A stretch of 64,000 nt of DNA. Source: Apodemus sylvaticus. Its lineage: Eukaryota > Chordata > Mammalia > Rodentia > Muridae. The position numbers and the translations under genes are program-made. A model generated the notes under the pieces. That model did not search any database, was not told the origin of the DNA, and saw nothing but the letters and a program-made list of their open reading frames with translations. The stretch lies in assembly GCF_947179515.1 (NCBI RefSeq), contig NC_067485.1, positions 74,210,146 to 74,274,145 on the forward strand. The letters are read 5' to 3'. This document shows positions 9,500 through 18,185 of the stretch, piece by piece. Position 1 is the stretch's first letter, and each line of letters begins with the position of its first letter.

Positions 9500-9886
9500 C
9501 AGTAGAGCAGCTGGGACAGAAATCCTCCTGCCACCATTTGCACCAGGGAGCCAGGCAACTCCATAGCCTTTTGTGAATGCCCCCCCCCCAGGAAAGAGTG
9601 ATCTCCCAGCAGTGCGTTCACTTCTGAGCACAGAGGTGAGATCTCCACCTTCTCTCTGGAGAGGAACAGCTGGGAGCACACAGGGCACACAACCAGTGGA
9701 ACAGCTGGGACTCTTCAGGCTGACATTTGCACCAGGGAGCCAGGCAGTTCCACAGCCTTCTGTGCACAGACCCTGCCAGAAGAGAGTTGGTCTCCCAGAA
9801 GTATGGACAGACTCCACACAGAGACAAACAGGAAGGGCAAACTCTAGCCAGAGACAACAAGACCAACTAGCACCAGAGATAACCAG
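9500..9886 (+). promoter_or_regulatory. 5' monomer array of the composite element
   Basis: 'agctgggac' followed by 'catttgcaccagggagccag', 'ttccacagcctt-tgtg', and 'gatctcccag' or 'ggtctcccag' appears twice, at about 9505 and 9700. 'catttgcaccaggg' starts at 9535 and 9724, a 189-bp period. Unrelated in sequence to the L1-A and L1-C monomers. The long open frames on both strands across it are monomer-composition artefacts. It contains a C9 run near 9581. Confidence 0.75.
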
Positions 9887-10230
9887 ATGGCAAAAGTCAA
9901 GCACAAGAACTCTATCAACAGAAACCAAGGCTACTTGGCAATATCAGAACACAGTTCTCCCACCACAGCAAGTCCTGGATACCCCAAAACACTGGAAAAG
10001 CAAGAGTTGGATTTAAAATTGTATCACTATGATGATAGAGGGCTTCAAGAAGGACTTAACCCCCCCCCCAAAGAAATATAGGAGATCATGGGTCAATAGG
10101 AAGAAGCCCTTAAAGAGGGAACACAAAAATTCCTTAAAGAATTACAGGAAAACACAAACAATCAAGTGAAGGAACAAAACCATCCAGGATCTAAAAGTGG
10201 AAGTAGAAACAATAAAGAAATCACAAAGTG
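9887..10230 (+). pseudogene. Composite element ORF1, N-terminal part
   Basis: An ATG at 9887 opens 'MAKVKHKNSINRNQ', the expected start of murine L1 ORF1p (basic N-terminus, then Ser/Thr/Pro-rich, then 'LDLK'). The frame breaks after 64 codons at a C run near 10061-10069. Downstream, lysine-rich coiled-coil coding continues in other frames until 10230, where an inverted L1 piece interrupts. A start this far upstream shows that the element kept the native ORF1 start codon. Confidence 0.8.
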
Positions 10231-10695
10231 AGTTCCAACCATTTGCCTACAAATTTCATGAATTCATTGTTTTTATTTGCTGAGTAGTATTCCGCTGTGT
10301 AAATATACCACATTTTTTGTATCCATTCCTCCACTGAGGGACATCTGGGTTCTTTCCAGCTTCCGGCTATTATAAATAAGGCTGCTATGAACATAGTGGA
10401 GCATGTGTTCTTATTATATGCCCGGGAATCCTCTGGGTATATGCCCAGGAGTGGTATAGCAGGGTCCTCCAGTAGTGTCACGTTTAGTTTTCTGAGGAAC
10501 CTCCAGAATGATTTCCAGAGTGGTTGTACCTTCTTGCAATCCCACCAGCAGTGGAGGAGTGTTCCTCTTTCTCCACATCCTCACCAACACCTGTTGTCTC
10601 CTGAATTTTTAACCTTAGCCATTCTGACTGGTATGAGGTGAAATCTTAGGGTTGTTTTGATTTGCATTTCCCTAATGACTAATGATGATGAGCAT
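10231..10695 (-). mobile_element. Inverted L1 ORF2 C-terminal fragment splitting ORF1
   Basis: The minus strand encodes the ORF2p C-terminus: frame 10221-10481 contains 'PAIPLLGIYPEDSRAYNK' and 'YYSANKNNEFMKFVGKW'. It has no 3' UTR, no poly(T) at its left end and no visible TSD, so it does not look like a simple L1 insertion. It covers the same ORF2 interval, in the same orientation, as 12205-12660. Confidence 0.88.
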
Positions 10696-11434
10696 CTCTG
10701 GAGATGGAAATCCTTGGAAAGAATTCAGGAGTCATAGATGCAAGCATCAACAATAGAATATAAGAGATAGAAGAAAGAATCTCTGATGCTGAAGATACCA
10801 TAGAAAACATTGACTCAACAGTCAAAGAAAATGCAAAATGCATAAAGCTTATAACCTAAGCTATTCATGAAATCCAGGACACAATGAGAAGACCAAGCCT
10901 AATGATTATAGGTATAGAAAAGAGCAATGATTTCCAACTTAAAGGGACAGTAAATATCTTCAACAAAATGATAGAAGAAAACTTTCCTAACCTAAAGGAA
11001 GAGATGCCCATGAACATAGAAGAAGCCTTCAAAACTCCAAACAGACTGGACCAGACCAGAAATCCTCCCAGCACATAATAATCAAAGCACCAAATGCACT
11101 AAACAAAGAAAGAATATTAAAAGCAGTAAGAGAAAAAGGGCAAGTAACTTATAAAGGCAGACCTATCAGAATTACACCAGACTTCTCACCAGAGACCATG
11201 AAAGCTAGAAGATCCTGGGAAGATCTCATACAGACCCTAAGAGAACACAAATGCCAGCCCAGGCTACTATGCCCAGCAAAACTCTTAATCACCAGAGATG
11301 GAGAAACCAAGATATTCTATGATAAAACCAAATTTACAAAATATCTGTCCACAAATCCAGCCCTACAAAGGATAATAGATGGAAAACGCCAACACAAGGA
11401 GGGAAACTACACCCTAGAAAAAGCAAGAAAATAA
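10696..11434 (+). pseudogene. Composite element ORF1, central and C-terminal part
   Basis: Resumes at 'tctctggagatgg', the point where ORF1 was cut. Frame 10884-11078 carries the RRM block ('MRRPSLMIIGIEKS', 'NFPNLKEEM', 'NRLDQTRN'). Frame 11198-11434 carries the C-terminal domain ('CPAKLLITRDGETKIFYDKT', '...NYTLEKARK') and stops at the natural ORF1 end. About 40 codons between the two frames are out of frame or stopped. This is the best preserved ORF1 C-terminus in the window. Confidence 0.85.
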
Positions 11435-11576
11435 TATTATTTCAACAAACCCAAAAGATGATACCCACACAAACATAAAAATAACATCAAAAATAACAGG
11501 AAGCAATAATCACTATTCCTTAATATCTTTTAACACCAATGGACTCAATTCCCCAATAAAAAGACATAGACCAACA
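11435..11576 (+). pseudogene. Stub of the ORF1-ORF2 junction and ORF2 start
   Basis: 'caataatcactattcctta' through 'ccccaataaaaagacataga' is the beginning of L1 ORF2 (endonuclease N-terminus). It stops abruptly at about 11576 where AT-rich monomer sequence begins, so nearly all of ORF2 is missing in sense orientation. Confidence 0.75.
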
Positions 11577-11650
11577 GAAATATTTTTCATGTAAATCTTC
11601 AATTTTATCAGAAAATGTTTGTAATTCCACTTATTTTTTTTTAGAAATAC
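11577..11650 (+). repeat. Isolated partial copy of the 161-bp AT-rich monomer
   Basis: 'catgtaaatcttcaatttta' and 'tgtttgtaattccac' match the middle of the array units at 12847-13330, in the same orientation. It joins directly to the ORF2 stub. Confidence 0.7.
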
Positions 11651-11748
11651 CTCCAGCCTTAATAATAACCAAAACACCAAATGCACTAAACAAAGAAAGA
11701 ATATTAAAAGCAATAAGGGAAAAAGGTCAAATAACATATAAAGGCAGA
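11651..11748 (+). pseudogene. Second partial ORF1 C-terminal copy
   Basis: About 98 bp repeat the segment 11065-11162 of the same element ('caccaaatgcactaaac', 'aaagaaagaatattaaaag', 'aaaggcaga'). Same orientation, about 586 bp apart. It is followed by about 100 bp of unassigned sequence. Confidence 0.75.
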
Positions 11749-11849
11749 AAAAAAGGTGAAAAAGCCTTAAGGATATGAATTGAACCTAGAGCAGTCCTAC
11801 AACAGCATTTAGAGTTCTATCACAATTAGAAATATTTTTATTAGAAATA

Positions 11850-12840
11850 TTCTTTATTTTTTTAATTTTGTAATTTATTTTCTGTATTCTTTGTTTACAT
11901 TCTAGAAGCCTTCCCCTTTCCCAGTCCCCCCCCCCCATATGTTCCATAAGTCCTCTTCTCTCCACCCATTCTCCTGTCTTTCCCCCTCCCTTTTCTCTGT
12001 CCTGATACTCCCCTACTATGCTGGATCAAGTCTTTCCAGGATTAGGGCCCTCCTCTTCCTTCTTCATGGGAATCATTTGATATGCTAATTGTATCTTCAG
12101 TATTCAGAGCTTCAGGGCTAATTAATATCCACTTATCAATGACTGCATTCCATGTGTATTCTTTTGTGATTGCGTTACCTCGCTTAGGATAATATTTTCC
12201 AGTTCCATCCATTTGCCTAAAAAATTCATGAATTCATTGTTTTTAATTGCTGAACAGTACTCCATAGTGTATATATACCACATTTTCTGTATCCATTCCT
12301 CCATTGATGGATATCTGGGTTCTGGCTATTATAAATAAAGCTGCTATGAACATAGTGGAGCATGTGTCCTTATTTCATGCTGGGGAATCCTCTGGGTATA
12401 TGCCCAGGAGAGGTATAGCAGGGTCCTCGGGAAGTGTCATGCCCAGTTTTCTTAGGAACTGCCAGACTGATTTCCATAATGGTTGTACCATCTTACAATC
12501 CCACCAGCAGTGAAGGAGTGTTCCTCTTTCTCCACATCCTCACCAACACCTGCTGTCTCCTGAGTTTTTAACCTTAGCCATTCTGACTGGTGTGAGGTGA
12601 AATCTCAGGGTTGTTTTGATCTGCATTTCCCTAATGGCTAATGATATTAAGCATTTTTTAAGGTGCTTCTCAGCCATCCGAATTTCTTCAGGTGAAAATT
12701 CTTTGTTTAGGTCTGTATGCCATTTTTCAATAGGGTTATTTGGTTCCCTGGGGTCTAACTTCTTGAGTTCTTTGTATATATTGGATATTAGCCCTCTATC
12801 GGATGTAGGGTTGGTGAAGATCTTTTCCCAATTTGTTGGT
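11850..12840 (-). mobile_element. Inverted L1 3' end (3' UTR plus ORF2 C-terminus)
   Basis: Reads as minus-strand L1: 3' UTR with a C/T-rich stretch (11905-12060), 'gctaattgtatcttcagtat', then ORF2 C-terminal coding. Frame 12122-12304 encodes 'YYSAIKNNEFMNFLGKW'-like residues ('IYTMEYCSAIKNNEF'). Frame 12540-12914 encodes 'EKIFTNPTSDRGLISNIYKE' onward. That frame begins inside the AT-rich array, giving a fused frame across the 12840 junction. No TSD found. Confidence 0.85.
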
Positions 12841-12846
12841 TCCACT

Positions 12847-13345
12847 TTCAATTGACTTAGTAATGTTTTTACATCTACCATTTTATCTGCATTATTTTTC
12901 ACTATAATCTTCAATTTTAATATGTTTTTCTATATATTTCTTCTATTTTATCAAAAATCTTTTCCATGTAAATCTCTGATTTTATCAAAAATGTTTTTAA
13001 TTCCACATTCAATTAATTTAGAAAGTTTTTTATATCTACCGTTTTATCTGTATGATTTTCCCATGAAATAGTAAATGTTAACTTATTTGTCTATATATTT
13101 CTTAAATTTTATCAGAAATATTTTCCACGTAAATCCTCAATTCTATCATAAAATGTTTCTATTTCATTTTTCAATTAATTTAACAATGTTTTTATGTCTA
13201 CCACTTTACTCTTTAATTTTCCATGAAAATTGTCAATTTTAATGTGTTTTTATATACATCTCTTCTATTTTATTAGAAATATTTTCCACATAAATCTTCA
13301 ATTTTATCACAAAATGGTTTTACTTCCTTTTTCAATAAAAGAACA
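12847..13345 (+). repeat. 161/162-bp AT-rich tandem array, three units
   Basis: The unit start 'ttcaattaatttagtaatg' recurs at 12847, 13008, 13170 and (partial) 13331, giving periods of 161, 162 and 161 bp. Each unit contains 'atctaccattttatctg', 'tctatatatttct', 'tttccatgtaaatc' and 'atgtttttaattcca' in that order. The array forms the 3' end of the composite element just before its unique tail. Not recognised as a named satellite. Confidence 0.85.
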
Positions 13346-13435
13346 TGCTTTTCAAAAAAGAATCAAAACTGAAATTGTACATTCACTGCTTCTATAAATA
13401 AGACAATAAAGGTTTCCTGTGACCCTTAAAAAAAA
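13346..13435 (+). terminator. 3' tail of the composite element with polyadenylation signal
   Basis: Unique sequence ending 'gacaataaaggtttcctgtg', then 'acccttaaaaaaaaa' and the right TSD. The AATAAA hexamer lies about 20-25 bp upstream of the A tract, as in a transcribed and polyadenylated RNA. Confidence 0.65.
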
Positions 13436-13446
13436 AGAAGGAACAT
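13436..13446 (+). repeat. 11-bp TSD, right, of the composite element
   Basis: 'agaaggaacat', identical to 9459-9469, directly follows the poly(A). Confidence 0.85.
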
Positions 13447-14620
13447 AGCCTAATTCATTCTATGAAGCTACAGTTATTCTGATACCTAAGCCACACAAAG
13501 ACCCAACAAAGAAAGAGAACTTCAGACCAACTTTCTTTATGAATATAGATGCAAAAATATACAATAAAATTCCCACAAACTGAATCCAAGAACACATCAA
13601 AACCATCATTCATGACAATCAAGTAGACTTCATCCCAGGGATGCAGGGATTGTTCAGTATATAAAAATGCACCAACATAATACACTATATAAACAAACTC
13701 AAAGAAAAAAGCCATATGACCATCTCATTAAATGCTTAAAAAGCCTTCGACAATATACAACACCCCTTTATGTTGAAAGTCCTGGAGAAATCAGGAATCC
13801 AAGGTACATACCTAAACACAATAAAAGCAATATATAACAAACCAACAGCCAACATCAAATTAAATTGAGAGAAACTAGAATCCCACTAAAATCTGGGACA
13901 AGACAAGGTTGGCCTCTCTCTCCCTATCTATTCAATATAGTACTTGAAGTTCTAGCTAGAGCAATTAGACAACAAAAGGATAGATATCAAGGGAATAGAA
14001 ATTGGAAAGGAAGAAGTTAAAGTATCACTATTTGCAGATGATATGATAGCATACATAAGCAAGTCCAAAAGTTCTACCAGATAATTACTACAGCTGACAA
14101 ACAACTTCAGCAATGTGGCAGGATATAAAATTAACCCAAACAAACCAGTATCCTTCCTTAATATAAATGATAAACAGGCTGAGAAAGAAATTAGGGAAAC
14201 AACACCCTTAGCAATAACCACAAATAGTACAAAATATCTTGGTTTAATTCTTACTAAGGAAGTGAAAGATCTGTGTGACAAGAACTTCAAATTTCTGAAA
14301 AAGAAATCAAAGAACCTCAGAAGATGGAGAGATCTTCCATGCTCGTGGATAAGTAGTATTAACATAGTAAAAAGGGCCTTCTTACCAAAAGCAATCTATA
14401 GATTCAATGCAATCCCCATCAGAATTCCAACACAATTCTTCACAGATAGGGAAAGAGCAATACTCAACTTCATATGGAAAAACAAAAAATCAAGGATGGC
14501 CAAAAAACAATTCTCAACAATAAAAGAAATTCCAGGGAAATCACCATCTTTGACCTCAAGATATACTACAAAGCAATAGTGATTAAAAACCATATGGTAT
14601 TGGTACGCTGACAGGCAGGT
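13447..14620 (+). pseudogene. L1-A ORF2 remnant, reverse transcriptase part
   Basis: Continues L1-A ORF2 after the composite insertion. The RT active-site box F-A-D-D lies at 14031-14042 ('tttgcagatgat'), followed by 'MIAYIS'. Frame 14115-14579 (154 codons) covers the thumb region ('AGYKINPNKPVSF', 'LGLILTKEVKDLCDKNF', 'LPKAIYRFNAIPI'). Upstream frames are broken by stops and shifts. After about 14605 the text jumps to 3' UTR, so the Cys-rich C-terminus is deleted. Confidence 0.88.
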
Positions 14621-15109
14621 TGTTGTGGTATGCTTACAGAAAGAAGGGTTACATGGATGTCCTCTGAGTGCCCTACCAACAGCTGAGACAGAAGCAGATA
14701 CTTACACCCAACCATTGGAGTGAAGTTGGGGACACCTATGGTTGAATTAGGGGAAGATTGAAAGACCTGAAAGGGATGACAACGCCATAGGAAGACCAGC
14801 AGTCTCAACCAGCCCAGACCCCAGGGAGCTCCCAGAGACTGAGCCATCAACCAGTAGCATACATGGGTTGGTCTGTGGCCCCTAGCACATAAGTAGCAAA
14901 GGTCTACCAGGTCTGACCTCAGTTGGAGAAGATAGGCTTAATCCTTGAGAGCCTTGAGGTCCCAGGGAAGGGGAGGCAGCACCATTCCAGAGGCAATGGG
15001 GGGGGATGGGATGAGAAACACAGGGAGGGGGACTGAGGGAAGCAATGGCTGGAATGTAAATAAATAAAATCATTTAAATTTTTAAAAAATCACACTAATA
15101 AAAGAAAAA
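14621..15109 (+). mobile_element. L1-A 3' UTR and tail
   Basis: 'ccagggagctcccagagact', 'gagccatcaaccagtag', and a G-rich block (14960-15040) lead to 'ggaatgtaaataaataaa' and an A-rich end at about 15095-15110. The layout is that of an Lx-like rodent L1 3' UTR. The right TSD starts at 15110. Confidence 0.8.
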
Positions 15110-15190
15110 AAGAATATAGTCTGTGGTTATGGGACAGGCATGTGAGCTAGCTGGTGGCCCTGTACCCAGTGAGGAAGCAGAGAGTAGACA
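15110..15190 (-). mobile_element. Old rodent LTR-like repeat, right half
   Basis: Begins with the right TSD of L1-A (15110-15124) and continues the repeat interrupted at 6489 ('gagctagctggtggccctgt', 'gaggaagcagagagtagac'). Joining the two halves restores the expected order for this repeat family. Confidence 0.6.
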
Positions 15191-15193
15191 GGA

Positions 15194-15202
15194 ATACACA
15201 CA

Positions 15203-15280
<78 letters not shown>
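15194..15280 (+). repeat. (CA)n(GA)n compound microsatellite
   Basis: About 13 CA units followed by about 30 GA units, uninterrupted. Length polymorphism is likely. Confidence 0.97.
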
Positions 15281-15284
<4 letters not shown>

Positions 15285-15405
15285 TATTGGATCCTAGAAT
15301 AGAGGGTTGAAAGCCACTATGGTTGCTGGGAATTGAACTTAGGACCAACCTCTGGAAGAGCAGCCAATGTGGTGGTTAGCCTCTCAGATGTCTCTAGCAA
15401 TGGAA
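15285..15405 (-). mobile_element. B2/B3-family SINE
   Basis: Reverse-strand motifs 'ggttgctgggaattgaac', 'cctctggaagagcagccaat' and 'ggttagcctctcagatgtct' match the tRNA-derived head of B2/B3. Diverged. Confidence 0.8.
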
Positions 15406-16175
15406 CATTCAAATTGGTGCTGGAAGATGGGGGTTAATGGTAGCCTCTGAACTGGTAAGAATTCGCCTGCCTGGTCTGCTAGAATCAGAGCTGATCTGCT
15501 TGAATGGCCTGGCAGGGAGGGGACAGCAGCACAGAGTGGCTCAGCTCAGTAGCATCCTCTGCTGTCCGTGAACAATGCTGATAAGTCATGAGCACCAGAG
15601 AGACCAGGGCTCTGTTTCCGCTTACCCTTTGCAATGTAGATGAGGACTTAAGATCCTTCTCTGGTTGCTTGAGTAATCAGGTCTAAGACAAATGCAAACA
15701 AAGCTGCTTCGAGGGCTATAAGAACCCCAGGGCTACAAATGGAAAAATAGAAAAGAAGAAGAAACTACTCTCTGACAAGCAAAGCTACTCTCTCCGACAC
15801 CCTTGGGTGACATTATTTTTCTTATCATTTGAACTCCAAATCTGCTGTGTTCCCTGGTTCTCGATATACTGTTTCAAGGGTATTTTCTCCAAACCTAAAT
15901 GCAGAGGAGGCAGAAAACCAAATCCTTGGATTGGCTGTAGGAACTAAATGACAATATAAGTCCAGTCTGCTTCTTGCCTGGTCTTATTGATGAAGACTCA
16001 GAGTTCTTCAAACTGTTTTTCAGTTGTTAGGCAAACTTGAACAAATTGTTCATCTGTCTTTCCTTAGCCTCTCCCTCTGAATATCACTGAACACTGGAAT
16101 AGATAAAATAGTTCTTCCTCTGAGCTGTCTCAGAGATAGGAAGGAAGGAGTGTGAATGACTAAGGACTGCCTAAT
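15406..16175. other. Unassigned unique sequence
   Basis: About 770 bp with no recognised repeat or gene; moderately GC-balanced. Confidence 0.5.
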
Positions 16176-16384
16176 GGAGAAATTTTCAACATTCCTAATG
16201 CTGCCATCCTTTGATACATTTCCTCATGTTGTGATGACCCCCAAGCATAAAATTATGTTTATTGCTTCTGCATAGCTATAATTTTGCCACCATTATGAAT
16301 GGAAATGTAAATATCTGTGTTTTCTGAAAGTCTTAGGCATTCCCTTGTGAAAAAGGTCATAACCCACAGGTTGAGAACTACTAG
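16176..16384 (-). mobile_element. URR1-type hAT-Charlie MITE
   Basis: 'cctcatgttgtgatgacccc', 'gcatagctataattttgcc', 'tgaatggaaatgtaaatatc' and the terminal 'cacaggttgagaactac' match the rodent URR1 non-autonomous hAT element. The left end ('aaattttcaacattcctaat') is the decayed counterpart of the TIR. It abuts copy 1 of the local duplication. Confidence 0.8.
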
Positions 16385-16385
16385 T

Positions 16386-16614
16386 CTAGTGGGTGTCTGT
16401 TTCAGACTTAGCAAGTCAGAAATCTCCTTTGGAGATGGACAAGACATATCTTACCTCTTATCTTATTAAGAGCCATATCTTAGCTCTTATCTCTTACCCC
16501 TTGATGACGAAGAAGGCAGAGTTAATATCAGCCTTAAAATTTGAGCCTTCTGTTTGGAGAAATCTCATAGGTTTCTGAGAGGCAGGCTGGTAGGACTACA
16601 GTGCTTCACAGCTT
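16386..16614 (+). repeat. Local duplicated segment, copy 1
   Basis: Shares 'ctagtgggtgtctgtttcag', 'caagtcagaaatctcctttg', 'ggtttctgagaggcaggctg' and 'gtgcttcacagctt' with 18186-18374 in the same order. About 40 bp longer than copy 2, mainly because 'catatctta-ctcttatct' is tandemly doubled (about 16445-16495). Both copies encode a short frame starting MSVSDL, but with no recognisable protein. Confidence 0.85.
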
Positions 16615-17277
16615 CCAGATGGTACGTCACAGGGCCATGAAGGCAGAAGAACCTTCCAGAAGGGAATGATACTCAGTGTGCCAGATCCAGCTGAAGAAAT
16701 CCCAGGTGGAAGAAGTAAAAAAGGCGTTTTATTTTTAGTGGCTTTAGTGTTTTATTTTTTATTCCTGAGGATGGGGTTTTACGGCAGTGAGAACAGTAGG
16801 CAAAACTGAAGTCATCAAGACAGAAATGTAAGAAGACTACAAATGGGCAGTAAGCCTCCAAACTATAAAGAAAATAGACACAGCTGTGGATGCAGAGCAG
16901 ACTGCTTGAAATTAAAAATAAAGATTCGTCTATGTTTCTCCAGTGTTGTGAAGCCCAACAGCCAGTTTTTTTTAACCAGTTGCTATACAAAGTTTCTGTG
17001 ACAGAATCCAAATTTCTTCAGATTCATCCCATGACCTTGCACAGGAATGTTTTCCTTTATCCCTTGACAACATCAGCTATCACAGTCTTGGGAGGAATTA
17101 CAACAGCTTCAAGAACCTCATGATCTATTTGTAGGAGGATGTGGCCAGATGAACACGAAATCTGAAAACAAATTTTGATTGAGGACTAACGCAACACTGA
17201 AGTTTAGTTTCTGTTTTTAGACATCAATAGAGCCTGGATTTTCCTTTCTTTGATCTAAATTAGATAAAGGTGAGACT
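16615..17277. other. Unassigned unique sequence
   Basis: No gene. A 112-codon minus-strand frame (16673-17011) is Ser/Leu/Phe/Cys-rich with no domain and is treated as chance. Confidence 0.5.
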
Positions 17278-17488
17278 AAAGAGATCATGGCACGTAAGTT
17301 AAGAGCAGTGGCTACTCTTGTAGAGGATCAGACTTGAGTTCCCTGCACCCACATTAGGCATCTCACAACGGCCTGCAACTCTAGCTCCATGGGATGGATC
17401 CAACACCTTCTTTTGACCTGTAGAGGCACCTAAAGACACAAGTGCATTCACACACACACATGCAAATTGTAAAAAACAAAATAAATCC
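17278..17488 (+). mobile_element. B3/B2-family SINE
   Basis: 'gttaagagcagtggctac', 'tgagttccctgcacccacat', 'aacggcctgcaactctag' and a CA-rich, AATAAA-containing 3' end follow the B3 layout on the plus strand. Confidence 0.78.
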
Positions 17489-18134
17489 TAACTATATTAA
17501 GTCAAGTTCAGTCATGTTGAAAAGAACCACCACACAACACTATAAAGAACATACTCCTTCTCTCTGCCCTTACCTTTGACATTAGAGATAAGCCAAGCTA
17601 AAATAGATTAAACCTATTTTACTAAGGATAAGTAAATCCACGCATTCCTTAGGTAGTCATAATTTCTGACAATATCAACACATGTCTAAATAATGAGATT
17701 AGTCATAAGTTTGATATGTGAAAGGACATTTTTTAAATGTCTTAAGAGGTTGTTTTTCCCCCTTCATATGCTCAACATTTTGTTTTTGCTTTTTAGATGT
17801 TCAGGACAGAGAATGTTGTCATTCCAAAATATGTCCCTGCTGTATCGAATTGTAACCACAATATTTACTGCTTGCCAAGAAGGTATTAATGAAAATTTTG
17901 AGAATTATTTTTATTAAGGCTCTTGAGTTTGACGATCCCATCATGTGCAAATGAGCCTGAAGAAAAACAAACTGTTCTTCAACCATTATTTTTATTTATT
18001 TTTCGCCACTTATAATTTTTGGGTGCTCTAATTGGTTTGGGTTTATTATTCCATGCCATAAAAAAGGTAGGGAGATGAATGAACGAAATGGACAGAAGCT
18101 CAGTTTATGGAAGCCTAAAGCTTTAGAAGCACCA
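17489..18134. other. Unassigned AT-rich sequence
   Basis: No gene or recognised repeat. Confidence 0.5.
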
Positions 18135-18177
18135 ACTCTCACTGTAAACTCTTGTACTGAGAGTTTACAGTGAGAGT
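18135..18177. repeat. Perfect 18-bp inverted repeat with 7-nt loop
   Basis: Left arm 'actctcactgtaaactct' (18135-18152), loop 'tgtactg', right arm 'agagtttacagtgagagt' (18160-18177), no mismatch. It sits 8 bp upstream of duplicated segment copy 2. The role is unknown. Confidence 0.95.
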
Positions 18178-18185
18178 AACGTAGG

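Larger units (their letters stand above)
9470..13435 (+). mobile_element. Composite ORF1-only (half-LINE-like) retrotransposon
   Basis: A 3.97-kb unit inserted into L1-A ORF2. It is bounded by an 11-bp TSD and ends in poly(A) (about 13428-13436) after an AATAAA-like 'gacaataaagg' (13402-13412). Order: 5' monomers (9500-9886), ORF1 start (9887), an inverted L1 ORF2 piece (10231-10695), the rest of ORF1 to its natural stop (11434), a stub of ORF2 start (to 11576), part of an AT-rich monomer, a second partial ORF1 copy (11651-11748), an inverted L1 3' end (11850-12840), and three 161/162-bp AT-rich repeats (12847-13330). No sense-strand RT exists. The layout recalls HAL1-type half-LINEs (L1 derivatives with ORF1 only). 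Whether the inverted pieces were part of the mobilised RNA or came later is not resolved. Confidence 0.72.
6490..15109 (+). mobile_element. L1-A: near full-length, nested and rearranged L1
   Basis: An L1 with a monomer-type 5' region (6493-6960), ORF1 remnant (7034-8110), ORF2 remnant in two pieces (8150-9458 and 13447-14620), 3' UTR (14621-15060) and an A-rich end before a 15-bp TSD. It was later interrupted by a B1 (9046-9209) and by a 3.97-kb composite element (9470-13435). Both ORFs carry stops, frameshifts and internal deletions, so it is dead. Removing the two insertions leaves about 4.5 kb of L1. Confidence 0.85.

Noticed and set aside
9476..10016. 150- and 147-codon frames on opposite strands
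   Set aside because: They overlap each other across monomer units; only the shorter frame from 9887 matches ORF1p.
14031..14042. RT active-site FADD motif as sign of a functional reverse transcriptase
   Set aside because: The ORF2 around it is frameshifted, split by insertions and missing its C-terminus.
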